From Gammaproteobacteria bacterium (lineage in GTDB: Bacteria > Pseudomonadota > Gammaproteobacteria > Steroidobacterales > Steroidobacteraceae), in assembly GCA_003164785.1 (NCBI GenBank), contig PLUE01000062.1, positions 124,001-188,000 of the forward strand: a stretch of DNA of 64,000 bases, given 5' to 3'. The notes under the pieces were generated by a model. It saw only the letters and a program-made list of their open reading frames with translations. It was not told the DNA's origin and did not search any database. Positions 43,819 to 51,678 of the stretch are shown one piece after another; the stretch's first letter is position 1; the number at the start of each line of letters is the position of its first letter. Made by a program: the position numbers and the translations under genes.

Positions 43819-44594
43819 AGCCGTCTGAATCGATATCGAGCGCGATTCGCGCCTCGGTTGCCGCCGGTCGTCCGGCGCTCGTCGGTTATCTCACCGCCGG
43901 CTTTCCCAATCGCAAACACTTCGCGGAGAGCCTGGCGTCGGTCGCAGCCGTTTGCGATGTCGTCGAGATCGGCGTGCCCTTCACCGATCCCATGGCGGAT
44001 GGCACGACCATCCAGCGAGCGAGCTTCGCCGCGTTGGCAGATGGGGTGACCCTGCCTTGGATTCTGCAGGCGCTCGGACTGCGGCAACCCCCGGGCGGGG
44101 TCGGCGCCGGACCGCCGATTCTCCTGATGAGTTACCTCAATCCGCTGCTTGCTTATGGGCTCGCGGCGTTGCCTCGTGATGCAGCCGCGGCAGGCGTCGC
44201 GGGATTCATCGTTCCGGACCTTCCCTACGAGGAGAGCGGCGATCTGAAAGCCGCCCTGGACGAAGAGGGGTTGGCGCTGATCCAGATGGTGACACCGGTC
44301 ACGCCTCAATCGCGGCTGGAAATGCTGTGTAAATCGGCGGAAGGGTTCGTGTACGCCGTCACGATGACCGGCACTACCGGTAAAACGGTGGATGTGCCGG
44401 ACGAGGTATTGGCATACCTCGACCGTGTCAAACGATGTTCGAGCGTACCGGTCTGCGCCGGCTTCGGTATTCGTTCGCGCGAGCAGGTTGTTCGCTTTGC
44501 GCCGCACGTGGACGGCGTGGTGGTTGGCTCAGCATTGGTCGAGACGCTGGAACGCGGTGGCGATGTCGGGGCCTTCTTGAGGTCGCTTCGCTAG
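43815..44594 (+). CDS. trpA: tryptophan synthase alpha chain
   Basis: 259 residues. Catalytic Glu in VVEIGVPFTDPMADGTTIQ and Asp in the same loop; LMSYLNPLLAYG, GFIVPDLPYEESGDL, AVTMTGTTGKT and CAGFGIRSREQV are typical. It cleaves indole-glycerol phosphate to indole, channelled to TrpB. Last trp gene; the zinc-ribbon gene follows after 23 nt. Confidence 0.98.
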   Translation: MKPSESISSAIRASVAAGRPALVGYLTAGFPNRKHFAESLASVAAVCDVVEIGVPFTDPMADGTTIQRASFAALADGVTLPWILQALGLRQPPGGVGAGPPILLMSYLNPLLAYGLAALPRDAAAAGVAGFIVPDLPYEESGDLKAALDEEGLALIQMVTPVTPQSRLEMLCKSAEGFVYAVTMTGTTGKTVDVPDEVLAYLDRVKRCSSVPVCAGFGIRSREQVVRFAPHVDGVVVGSALVETLERGGDVGAFLRSLR

Positions 44595-44617
44595 GATTGT
44601 CCCGAGGAAGAGCGCCT

Positions 44618-44935
44618 GTGAAGCGAGTGTATCGCGCCGCGTCTTTGTTGCAGGTAGCGCACGCCCGCAACGTGCTCATTACCGCGGGAATCCACTGCGA
44701 GCTCCGCAATCAGTACCTGGCCGGTGCGTTGGGCGACCTTCCGATGATGGAGACCTGGCCACAACTGTACGTCGACGACGCCGACGAAGGATTTGCCCTG
44801 AGCGTCCTGGCGCGCGCGTCGGCGGTATCTGCAGGCAACCCCTGGGTGTGCGCGGAGTGCGGCGAACAGATGGAGCCTCAATTCACGCAATGCTGGCGCT
44901 GTGGCGTCGAGCTCGCGCGCACCACCCCACCCTGA
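44618..44935 (+). CDS. DUF2007-like protein with C-terminal zinc ribbon
   Basis: 105 residues from a GTG at 44618 with GAGGAAG about 9 nt upstream. The N-terminal part (about 1-70) is the small ferredoxin-like DUF2007 domain (KRVYRAASLLQVAHARNVLI, IHCELRNQYLAGALGDLP). The tail has CAECGEQMEPQFTQCWRCG, a two-CxxC zinc ribbon. The role is unknown; it is probably co-transcribed with trpA. Confidence 0.75.
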   Translation: MKRVYRAASLLQVAHARNVLITAGIHCELRNQYLAGALGDLPMMETWPQLYVDDADEGFALSVLARASAVSAGNPWVCAECGEQMEPQFTQCWRCGVELARTTPP

Positions 44936-44948
44936 GAGCCGCGACCAT

Positions 44949-44976
44949 CGGACAGGAACTTTGGATTTTGTAAAAT
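44949..44976 (+). promoter_or_regulatory. candidate promoter of the AAA+ activator gene
   Basis: CGGACA (44949-44954), 16 bp, TAAAAT (44971-44976). The transcript would have a leader of about 250 nt. The gap 44936-45233 has no convincing gene; it also holds a minus-strand sigma-54-like element and a palindrome close to the activator start. Confidence 0.4.
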
Positions 44977-45195
44977 GCCGCCCGGCTGCGTGTAGCATTT
45001 GATGTGCCAAGCGCGCATTGCGGCGCTCCACCACCATGCATTTTGAGGTGCGGAAGTGTCGAATGCCTTGATTTTCACCACCTTGCAGAGACGTAAGACG
45101 AACACTTACATGACTTGACGCAAAATCCGAGGTTAGGTTCAGCACGCACCCATGGCCCCAATTCGCTGCACAGGTTACAAATTGCACCGGGTTCA

Positions 45196-45210
45196 GTGTA
45201 ACGATTACAC
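45196..45210 (+). promoter_or_regulatory. palindromic operator upstream of the AAA+ activator
   Basis: A perfect 6-3-6 inverted repeat, GTGTAA-CGA-TTACAC, ends 23 nt before the GTG of the activator gene; a further half-site GTTACA lies at 45174-45179. It is suited to a dimeric HTH protein, possibly autoregulation by the Fis-type activator. Confidence 0.5.
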
Positions 45211-45233
45211 GTGCGAGCGCTAGGAGACCGACA

Positions 45234-46247
45234 GTGATGAATGCAGCCAGAGACACCTTTGCCAAGCCGAGAATATTCCCATTGGTTGCACCCAGCCCCC
45301 TGCTGGGGAATTCCGAGGCAATGCACGAGGTGTTCCGGCTGATCGAGCGCGTGGGTCCCACCGAAGCCAGCGTGCTGTTGACCGGCGAAAGTGGCTCCGG
45401 AAAGGAACTGGCGGCTCAATCCATCCATGACCGCAGCGCCCGCCGCGGTGGCCCGTTCATCGCGGTCAATTGCGGCGCGATTCCGGCGGGATTGATCGAG
45501 GCCGAATTGTTCGGTTATGAAAAGGGCAGCTTCACCGGTGCGGTCCGGGCGCACGCCGGCGTCTTCGAACGTGCACAGGGAGGAACCCTGCTGTTGGATG
45601 AAGTGACGGAGATGCCGCTCGACATGCAAACGCGCCTCCTGCGGGTGTTGGAGACCAGGAAATTTTATCGAGTTGGGGCGAGTACTGAATTTCATTCCGA
45701 CGTCCGGGTCATCGCTTCGTCCAATCGCTGCCCGTTGCAGGCCGTGCAGAACGGTCAGCTGCGGGAAGATCTGTTGTATCGTCTGGCCGTTTTCCCGATC
45801 GACCTGCCGCCCTTGCGCAGTCGTGGCAACGACGTTGAATTGCTCGCCGAGCACTTCCTGGCTGAACTCAACGCGGATAGCCCGGTCGAAAAGCGGCTTT
45901 CGGCTCTCGCGCGCATGACTTTGAAGCAACACACCTGGCCCGGGAACGTCCGAGAGCTGAAGAATTGCATCGAACGAGCCTTCATTTTGGGCGATCAGGT
46001 GTTGGAATTGGCTCCGTTGATCCAGAGTTCCTCCGCCAAGGGGGCCAACGTCGACGGCGGCCGTGAGCGCCTGGATATTCGGGTAGGCTCTCGTATTTAT
46101 GACATGGAGCGCTCGTTGATCGAGGCGACGCTCGATTATTTCAAAGGCAACAAGCGGCGGGCGGCTGACGCACTGGGCTGCAGCCTCAAGACGCTGTATA
46201 ACAAACTCAACGGATATTCACAAAGCCAAGAATGCGCAAGCAGTTAG
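45234..46247 (+). CDS. sigma-54-dependent AAA+ transcriptional activator without a sensory domain
   Basis: 337 residues (GTG at 45234 or ATG at 45237; GGAG upstream). The protein starts almost directly with the AAA+ domain: Walker A GESGSGKE (51-58), a GSFTGA loop (98-103, variant of GAFTGA) and Walker B LLLDEV (Asp122, Glu123). WPGNVREL follows, then a Fis-type HTH at the C-terminus ([19 protein letters not shown]). No receiver, GAF or PAS domain is present, as in PspF, so activity must be set by expression or a partner protein. It lies 1.2 kb upstream of a consensus sigma-54 promoter, its likely target. Confidence 0.92.
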   Translation: MMNAARDTFAKPRIFPLVAPSPLLGNSEAMHEVFRLIERVGPTEASVLLTGESGSGKELAAQSIHDRSARRGGPFIAVNCGAIPAGLIEAELFGYEKGSFTGAVRAHAGVFERAQGGTLLLDEVTEMPLDMQTRLLRVLETRKFYRVGASTEFHSDVRVIASSNRCPLQAVQNGQLREDLLYRLAVFPIDLPPLRSRGNDVELLAEHFLAELNADSPVEKRLSALARMTLKQHTWPGNVRELKNCIERAFILGDQVLELAPLIQSSSAKGANVDGGRERLDIRVGSRIYDMERSLIEATLDYFKGNKRRAADALGCSLKTLYNKLNGYSQSQECASS

Positions 46248-46270
46248 GCGCTGGCAACGGGAGATAGCAA

Positions 46271-46903
46271 GTGTCACGAGTATTGATCGCCGACGATCAT
46301 GCGGTCGTTCGGGCGGGATTCAAGCAATTCCTCGAAGCTGATTCGAGTATTAATGCCGTCGGCGAAGCCGCAAGCGGCAACGAAACCTTGGATTTGCTTC
46401 GTCAGCAGGATTGGGATCTCGTTTTGCTCGACATCCACATGCCCGACCGCAGCGGTCTGGACATTCTCCGGCATATCCAAACCGGCCACCCCGGCGTACG
46501 GGTGCTGGTGATGAGTGGCTTGCCGGAGCAGCAATATGCGGTCAACGTCTTGCGTGCCGGCGCAAGCGGCTATCTGTCCAAGGACAGTGCGCCGGAAGAA
46601 CTCATGAAGGCCGTGCGTACCGTATTGTCGGGTCGCCGCTATGTGAGCGCCGCGCTGGCGGAGATATTGGTTGCCGATCTGGACGGCGATCCGGACAAGC
46701 CGTTGCATGCGCGGCTCTCGACCCGGGAATTTCAGATCTTCTGCAAGCTGGCGGCGGGTCGCGGCGTCTCGGACATTGCGAATGAACTCAGTCTCAGTGT
46801 CAAGACCGTGAGTACGTATCGCAGTCGCATATTGGAGAAAATGAGTTTCAGTGCCAACGCCGACATCACGTCGTATGCATTGCGCAATGGACTCATCCAA
46901 TAA
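46271..46903 (+). CDS. NarL/FixJ-type response regulator
   Basis: 210 residues. Receiver with phospho-acceptor Asp54 (VLLDIHMPD), acidic pair near Asp8-Asp9 and conserved Lys104 (GYLSKDS); C-terminal LuxR-type HTH (LSTREFQIFCKLAAGRGVSDIANELSLSVKTVSTYRSR, in two parts). GTG start 23 nt after the AAA+ gene. The NarX-type kinase at 48953 has the matching HisKA_3 class and is the likely partner. Confidence 0.93.
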   Translation: MSRVLIADDHAVVRAGFKQFLEADSSINAVGEAASGNETLDLLRQQDWDLVLLDIHMPDRSGLDILRHIQTGHPGVRVLVMSGLPEQQYAVNVLRAGASGYLSKDSAPEELMKAVRTVLSGRRYVSAALAEILVADLDGDPDKPLHARLSTREFQIFCKLAAGRGVSDIANELSLSVKTVSTYRSRILEKMSFSANADITSYALRNGLIQ

Positions 46904-46905
46904 GC

Positions 46906-47337
46906 ATGAATGTCGATGAACCCGCTACATCCATGGATGCAATCGTAATGGCTCCAGGCTTGAGGGTCTTACTCGTGGAAGACTCCAAGGTCCTGACCGA
47001 ACGGCTCACGGAAGCCATTCGGCAGATTCCCGAGGTCGAACTCATCGGCACCGCGGACACTGAAGCCGGCGCGCTCGCTGCGGTGAAGCGGGATTCCGTC
47101 GATGTGATTATTTTGGATCTCCATTTGAAGCAGGGAACCGGGTTCGGAGTCATGCGTGCGCTGGCCACCGCTCATTTGAGGCCGCGGATCATCGTGCTCA
47201 CCAACTACGATCTTCCAGAATATAAAAACGCCGCCATTGCGCTCGGTGCAACTCATTTCCTCGACAAGGCGCGCGACTACGGCCGTCTTCCGGAAGTCCT
47301 ACACGAGATCTGCGCAGCCCACTTATCCAAGCACTGA
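46906..47337 (+). CDS. stand-alone receiver domain protein
   Basis: 143 residues. One CheY-like receiver (from about residue 19) with acidic Glu25-Asp26, phospho-acceptor Asp71 (IILDLHLKQG) and Lys in HFLDKARDYG. No output domain. The start may be the ATG at 46906, 2 nt after the previous stop, or one of two later ATGs. It probably acts as a phosphate sink or as a binding partner that controls the neighbouring AAA+ activator, which has no receiver of its own; the latter is inference. Confidence 0.88.
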   Translation: MNVDEPATSMDAIVMAPGLRVLLVEDSKVLTERLTEAIRQIPEVELIGTADTEAGALAAVKRDSVDVIILDLHLKQGTGFGVMRALATAHLRPRIIVLTNYDLPEYKNAAIALGATHFLDKARDYGRLPEVLHEICAAHLSKH

Positions 47338-47349
47338 TCCGTGCGTTGA

Positions 47350-47375
47350 GACCGCGTAATCTCTACCGCGCGGTC
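47350..47375 (+). promoter_or_regulatory. inverted repeat, possible enhancer site or terminator
   Basis: GACCGCG (47350-47356) and CGCGGTC (47369-47375) with a 12-bp spacer, about 105 bp upstream of the sigma-54 -24 element, the usual enhancer distance. It could instead be a 3' hairpin for the receiver gene. The gap 47338-47666 has no gene. Confidence 0.4.
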
Positions 47376-47412
47376 CGGCAATTTCTACACAATCCTCGCC
47401 CGTAATTCCGCG

Positions 47413-47422
47413 CCCCCCCCCC
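47413..47422 (+). repeat. C10 homopolymer tract flanked by an inverted repeat
   Basis: Ten consecutive C bases sit in the loop of an imperfect inverted repeat (ATTCCGCGC 47405-47413 / GCGCGGGAAT 47428-47437), 44 bp upstream of the sigma-54 -24 element. Its length could vary by slipped-strand mispairing. Confidence 0.7.
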
Positions 47423-47465
47423 ACTAAGCGCGGGAATCCGACTGCCGGTTGGATTTAATCGTGGT

Positions 47466-47481
47466 TGGCACGCCGCTTGCT
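47466..47481 (+). promoter_or_regulatory. sigma-54 promoter of the DUF4398/OmpA genes
   Basis: TGGCACG-CCGC-TTGCT matches the RpoN consensus TGGCACG-N4-TTGCW at every conserved position, with GG (47467-47468) and GC (47479-47480) correctly 12 bp apart. Start expected near 47492; about 175 nt leader before the first lipoprotein. Confidence 0.88.
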
Positions 47482-47666
47482 TCACTTGACTCAATGGAGG
47501 CGTGCGAGGTCTCCGCGTTGCTAGGACGTGTAGGACCAAAACGTGACAATGACCACGATGTATCGCCGAGGCGGCGCACTGCGCGCCGCTGGTGAAGATA
47601 GGTGGCATCCGGCGAAGCTCTCGGGAGGTTCGTCGGATGCGGGTGGAAATCAAGAGGAACTGGAAA

Positions 47667-48059
47667 ATGGAATTGCTAAAGAACTCGACTTCTACGAAAT
47701 TGGCGCTGGCTTCGGCCGCCGCCGTTTGGATGCTTGCCGCCTGTGCCAGCACGCCGATCCCCAATGAAAAAATCGCCGTAGCCAAGGCCTCGCTGCAGCG
47801 GGCCGAGCAGTCGGGCGCGCCCGAACTGGCGCCGGTGGAGCTCGCCTCCGCTCGCGATAAGTTGAACCGTGCGGAGAAGGCCGCTGCCGACCATGACGCC
47901 GAGCCGGCAACCATGCTCGCGGAACAGGCGAATGTGGACGCTCGGTTGGCGGAAGCCACGGCGACCCAGCAACGCTCCCACAAGGCGGCAATGGAATTCG
48001 ATGCCAGCATGCAAGCGCTGCGAACCGAATCCATGCGCAACACGCAGTCCACTCAGTAA
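47667..48059 (+). CDS. DUF4398-type lipoprotein
   Basis: 130 residues from an ATG at 47667 with GAGG 9 nt upstream. Lipobox WMLAACAS; the mature part is an Ala/Glu/Gln-rich helical domain (KIAVAKASLQRAEQSGA, LASARDKLNRAEKAA, LAEQANVDARLAEATATQQR) of the DUF4398 kind. It is the first gene behind the sigma-54 promoter and a paralogue of the N-terminal part of the next protein, without its OmpA domain. Probably an elongated envelope helical protein. Confidence 0.85.
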   Translation: MELLKNSTSTKLALASAAAVWMLAACASTPIPNEKIAVAKASLQRAEQSGAPELAPVELASARDKLNRAEKAAADHDAEPATMLAEQANVDARLAEATATQQRSHKAAMEFDASMQALRTESMRNTQSTQ

Positions 48060-48069
48060 GGTGATCGAT

Positions 48070-48894
48070 ATGAATACGAAATTGTTGATTGGATTCGGAT
48101 TTGCGCTGGTGCTCGGTGCCTGTGCATCCACACCTCAGCCCAACGCCGCCCTCGAAGCGGCCCGAACGGCAGTGCAATCGGCGCAGGCAGATCCCAATGT
48201 GAGCAAGTATGCTGCCTTGGACCTCGAAGCGGCGAAGAAGGACTTGGATGCCGCCGAGAACGCGGCGATGCACCATAATGACAAGGACATCGCCCAGCCA
48301 GCCTATATGGCGGCCCAAACGGCGCGGCTCGCACAGGTTCGGGCGGCGGCGAAGGCCGACGATGCCCGAGTGGCCGCCGGACAGGTCGAACGTGATCGAA
48401 TTCAGTTGGCCGCCCGGACCCGCGAAGTTCAGAACGCGCAGACCGCGACCAACGCCGCAACCGAGCAGGCGGCTCGTCTTCAAGCCGAGATCGATGCGCT
48501 CAAGGCGACCCCCACGGACCGTGGTCTCGTGTTGACGCTCGGCGACGTGCTGTTCGACACGGGCAAGGCGGAATTGAATCCGGGCGCCGCCCGCAAACTC
48601 GACCAGCTGGCCCAATTCCTCAGCGAGCACAAGGATCGCCGCGTGCAGATCGATGGTTTCACCGATAGCGTGGGAACCGACTCGTTCAACCTCGACCTCT
48701 CCCAACGCCGGGCTGAGGCCGTGAGAACCGCGCTTCTGACCCGAGGCATCGATTCCTCGAGAATCAGCACGCAGGGCTACGGAAAGGCCTTTCCGGTTGC
48801 CAACAACACCGATTCGGGTGGGCGCCAACTCAATCGCCGCGTCGAAGTGGTGATCGGGGGGGAAAACGGAGCGATCGTCACACCGCGCAGCTGA
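48070..48894 (+). CDS. DUF4398-OmpA peptidoglycan-binding lipoprotein
   Basis: 274 residues from an ATG at 48070 (AAGGTGAT upstream). Lipobox VLGACAS; DUF4398 helical region (about 20-155, Ala-rich with QTARLAQVRAAAKADDARV); C-terminal OmpA domain (about 160-265) with LGDVLFDTGKAELNP, IDGFTDSVGTDSFNLDLSQRRA and the NRRVEVVI end, including the Asp and Arg that bind diaminopimelate. It tethers the outer membrane to peptidoglycan. Second gene of the sigma-54 operon; a strong bidirectional hairpin follows. Confidence 0.92.
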   Translation: MNTKLLIGFGFALVLGACASTPQPNAALEAARTAVQSAQADPNVSKYAALDLEAAKKDLDAAENAAMHHNDKDIAQPAYMAAQTARLAQVRAAAKADDARVAAGQVERDRIQLAARTREVQNAQTATNAATEQAARLQAEIDALKATPTDRGLVLTLGDVLFDTGKAELNPGAARKLDQLAQFLSEHKDRRVQIDGFTDSVGTDSFNLDLSQRRAEAVRTALLTRGIDSSRISTQGYGKAFPVANNTDSGGRQLNRRVEVVIGGENGAIVTPRS

Positions 48895-48915
48895 GCCGGG
48901 TAACAATCGTTCGAG

Positions 48916-48945
48916 TCCCGGATCGGCAACACCGCCGATCCGGGA
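48916..48945. terminator. bidirectional terminator hairpin
   Basis: A perfect 12-bp stem TCCCGGATCGGC / GCCGATCCGGGA with a 6-nt loop between the convergent OmpA-lipoprotein and histidine kinase genes. No T-run. Confidence 0.65.
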
Positions 48946-48952
48946 TCTGGGG

Positions 48953-50359
48953 TCAGGCGTAATCGGTTCGGGGCGCTTCGGGCATCAACATGCTTTTCAT
49001 GGGGATGCGCGCCGTCACGATGGTTCCGCCCGATGGGGGCGCTTTCACATCCCACGTCCCCCCAAGTGCCGCGACCCGATGTTTCATCGAGCCGAGGCCA
49101 TGCGATGTAATGGTCTGCAGTCGATTCGGCAGGATTCCCTTGCCGTCATCCGATACGTGCAGAACGAACGTGTCATCGTGAACTTCAATCGTAATGTCGG
49201 CGCAGCGCGCATCGGCGTGTTTGAGGATGTTCGTCATCGCCTCTTGAGCGACCCGAAATACTCCGATGGCCGCGTTGGCGGCGAATTGTAGTTCCAGTTC
49301 CGGGATGCTTTCGGTACAGATCAGTCCATTGCGCCGGCAAGACTCCTTGAACTGCCACCGCAAGGCCGTGAACAAACCCATGTTATCCAGGAGAGTGGGT
49401 CGCAGCTCCTCGACGACCCGGCGTTTCAGGTCGACCCCCGCGCTCAAGTACTCGTGAATCCGCTTGAACCGCTGTTCGATGGCCGGGTCACTGGTGGGCA
49501 GCCGCTGCTGCAACCAGGATAGATCCATTCTGGCCGCAACGAGCAGGCCACCGAGTTCATCGTGCAACTCGCGCGACAGAGCCGATTTCTCCTTCTCCGA
49601 AACGCCCTGAAGGTGGGTGGACAAGGCAGTCAGCTCGCGCGTCCGTTCTTCCACCTGATTCGCGAGGTACTGCCGCTGATCGTTGAGATCCGTCGCTTGA
49701 CGCGCACGGCGTCGCATGTCGCCATAGACCAGTGTGGTCGCCAGGATCACCAGGCCGATGTTGAGCATGGCTCCGCCGGTCGTGATCCAGCGGGACAGCT
49801 GGAGGTCCGACTGCCACTGGGCCGTGGCGGCCAGCAGATCGACGCTCTCCCGTTCCCGCAAGATTGCGATGAGCCGTAGAATATTCGCCGTCGTCTCGGA
49901 TCCCGCATCGCTGGTTGCGACGTTGGTGGTCGGACCCTGCTCCAGTCGCCCGTCCGCGCCCGGGACCATTGGCAGCTGATGTTGCTTGTTTGCGGCAAGC
50001 GCGGTCAGTTGAGCAAGTTCTCCTTTCAGTGGCGGCGTCGCGTGATAAGCGATGCGCAGACGTTCGAGCGCGGGTGGGATGTTTTCTGCGGCAGCGTCAT
50101 ACGACTTCCGATACCGCTCCTCTCCAGTCAGCAAGAACCCTCGTCGCTCGGACTCGGCTCCCGTCACCAGAGTGGCCAATTCATTGAGCGCTTGTTCTCG
50201 AAATTCGGAGCTGCGTACGCGAACGTCGGCGGCGTCGAGCCGCAACTGCCCCTCTGCCGCGAGCACGAACAGCATGATGAGCATCCCAATCAACAACAGG
50301 GGCGGTAGTGCGATGTACCACCGTCCAATCCTGCCGAATTCCTCGCCCAATATTTTCAT
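48953..50359 (-). CDS. CHASE3-containing NarX-type sensor histidine kinase
   Basis: 468 residues. A first membrane helix (about 14-34) is followed by a periplasmic CHASE3 domain (about 40-185, with RGFLLTGEERYRKSY), a second helix (about 188-212), a coiled coil, and a HisKA_3 H-box (KSALSRELHDELGGLLVAARMDL). The HATPase follows, with QEAMTNILKHADA, the DDGKG G1 box and HGLGSMKHR. It is convergent with the sigma-54 operon. The partner is probably the NarL-type regulator at 46271, same phosphotransfer class. The signal is unknown; CHASE3 kinases often sense envelope or osmotic cues. Confidence 0.93.
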   Translation of the reverse strand: MKILGEEFGRIGRWYIALPPLLLIGMLIMLFVLAAEGQLRLDAADVRVRSSEFREQALNELATLVTGAESERRGFLLTGEERYRKSYDAAAENIPPALERLRIAYHATPPLKGELAQLTALAANKQHQLPMVPGADGRLEQGPTTNVATSDAGSETTANILRLIAILRERESVDLLAATAQWQSDLQLSRWITTGGAMLNIGLVILATTLVYGDMRRRARQATDLNDQRQYLANQVEERTRELTALSTHLQGVSEKEKSALSRELHDELGGLLVAARMDLSWLQQRLPTSDPAIEQRFKRIHEYLSAGVDLKRRVVEELRPTLLDNMGLFTALRWQFKESCRRNGLICTESIPELELQFAANAAIGVFRVAQEAMTNILKHADARCADITIEVHDDTFVLHVSDDGKGILPNRLQTITSHGLGSMKHRVAALGGTWDVKAPPSGGTIVTARIPMKSMLMPEAPRTDYA

Positions 50360-50486
50360 GTAACAATGCCCGCGCTGCGCGAGGCAAGTCTACCATGTGG
50401 GTCATTTCCTACATGAAGCGCGGTTTGGCACCCATTTCTGGGGATTCGGTTGACGGCTACTGTGACAGGCTAGGAGGAGAATAATT

Positions 50487-50864
50487 ATGGAAACTTTTGA
50501 TGGAACGGCTGATCAGATTAGGGCGACGGGCCACCGCGTCGGAGAGGATCTCAGCGAGGGTGCACAAAACATCAAAACCGTGGCGTCGGTCGAAATCAAA
50601 AGCCTGATCGCGGACGTCGAGGATCTTGTCGCGCGGATCGCGGATTTGAAGGATGCGGACGTTGCTCGAGTTCGGACCAAGGTCATGCGAGCCATCGACA
50701 CAGCCAAAGACAGCGTCGCGGACAGCGCCGATACCCTGCGGCGTCAGGCGCAGCGGGTGGCAACCAGCGCCGACGACTATGTGCACGACAGCCCCTGGCA
50801 GGCCGTGGGCATCGCCGCGCTGGTCGGCGCCCTCGTGGGTATATTAGCGACCCGCCGCTCGTAG
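50487..50864 (+). CDS. ElaB/YqjD/DUF883 family membrane-anchored protein
   Basis: 125 residues; ribosome site AGGAGGAG. A long amphipathic helix (about 1-95) ends in the family signature DSPWQAVGIAALVGALVGILATRR, a C-terminal membrane anchor. E. coli relatives (YqjD, ElaB) are RpoS-regulated inner-membrane proteins that bind ribosomes in stationary phase; E. coli yqjD is also followed by yqjE and yqjK, as here. Confidence 0.9.
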   Translation: METFDGTADQIRATGHRVGEDLSEGAQNIKTVASVEIKSLIADVEDLVARIADLKDADVARVRTKVMRAIDTAKDSVADSADTLRRQAQRVATSADDYVHDSPWQAVGIAALVGALVGILATRRS

Positions 50865-50873
50865 GTCGGCGAA

Positions 50874-51254
50874 GTGCGTTTGCTGTGGTCCCTGCCGAAA
50901 GCGGCGCCTGCGCTTGTTCGGCACCTGGTGGCCTACGCCGAACTCGCCGGCCAGGATTTGGAGCAATCGAAATCGGACTTTGCCGCCAGGCTGTTGGCCT
51001 CGGTGATCTTGGTCTTTTGCCTGGCCTTCGCCGTGTTGTTCGGATGCCTGGTGATCGTCGCGTTGACGTGGGACACGTCTTACCGCGTCGTATCGATCGC
51101 GTGCATGAGCGGGACGTTCCTCGTGGTCGCCATCGCATGCGCCGTATACCGATCAAGGATCATCGGGGCCCAGGCTCCTTTTCTGGGCACTGTGCGGCGT
51201 GAATGGGCGGAGGATCGTGTCATCCTTGAAAAGATCCTCTCGGATCAGGAGTGA
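50874..51254 (+). CDS. YqjE/phage-holin-III-like membrane protein
   Basis: 126 residues from a GTG 9 nt after the previous stop. Two membrane helices (about 40-66 and 76-98) are flanked by charged ends; the N-terminal amphipathic stretch LVRHLVAYAELAGQDLEQSK is typical of the DUF1469/YqjE group. Second gene of the yqjDEK-like set. Confidence 0.85.
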   Translation: MRLLWSLPKAAPALVRHLVAYAELAGQDLEQSKSDFAARLLASVILVFCLAFAVLFGCLVIVALTWDTSYRVVSIACMSGTFLVVAIACAVYRSRIIGAQAPFLGTVRREWAEDRVILEKILSDQE

Positions 51255-51257
51255 CGC

Positions 51258-51602
51258 ATGGCTGTGGTCGACCTTGTAGCCAGAGATGAAACGATCGCAA
51301 AAATGGCCCAAACTCGCGCCGAAATTCGCCGCATCCTGGAGCCGGCGCCTCGCGGCCCGCAAGGCGGCGATGAATCACGCGAAATGGGGGGGGCGGATGG
51401 CCCGCCCGGAACGTTTCCACGCAGTCGCACGATGCGAATGCTGATGAGCGGTCGGGGTATGGGCACTGCCGGCGCCGTCATCGGAGGGCTTGTGCTGGCG
51501 CGGCCGGCGCTGGCATTCAAGCTGCTGCGGATGCTGCCGATGGGCGCAGTCGCGCGCATGTTGCTCGTCAAAGGGATTACGGCCCTGCGATCGAGGCACT
51601 AG
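51258..51602 (+). CDS. small membrane protein in yqjK position
   Basis: 114 residues. A charged N-terminus (IAKMAQTRAEIRRILEPA), a Gly/Pro-rich linker (about 33-55) and one or two short hydrophobic stretches (GTAGAVIGGLVLARPALA and a following LLRMLPMGAVARMLLV). Position matches yqjK, though similarity is weak. The stop codon lies inside a 13-bp tandem duplication. Confidence 0.6.
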   Translation: MAVVDLVARDETIAKMAQTRAEIRRILEPAPRGPQGGDESREMGGADGPPGTFPRSRTMRMLMSGRGMGTAGAVIGGLVLARPALAFKLLRMLPMGAVARMLLVKGITALRSRH

Positions 51603-51614
51603 ATCGAGGCACTA
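51589..51614 (+). repeat. 13-bp perfect tandem duplication over a stop codon
   Basis: GATCGAGGCACTA occurs twice back to back (51589-51601 and 51602-51614); the TAG stop of the gene at 51258 spans the junction. It is a recent small duplication. Confidence 0.85.
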
Positions 51615-51678
51615 AGCGTCTGCGGGGCCACGCTGCGCCGCGTCCACCGCTGAGGCGGCCGGATCTACGCCGATCGCG

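Noticed and set aside
45152-45223. 23-codon frame ([15 protein letters not shown]...) ending just before the AAA+ activator.
   Set aside because: No ribosome site and it overlaps the palindromic operator; probably chance.
50426-50440. TGGCAC followed by a possible sigma-54 -12 region before the ElaB/YqjD-like gene.
   Set aside because: The bases at the -12 position are TCTG instead of TTGC, so the key GC is missing.
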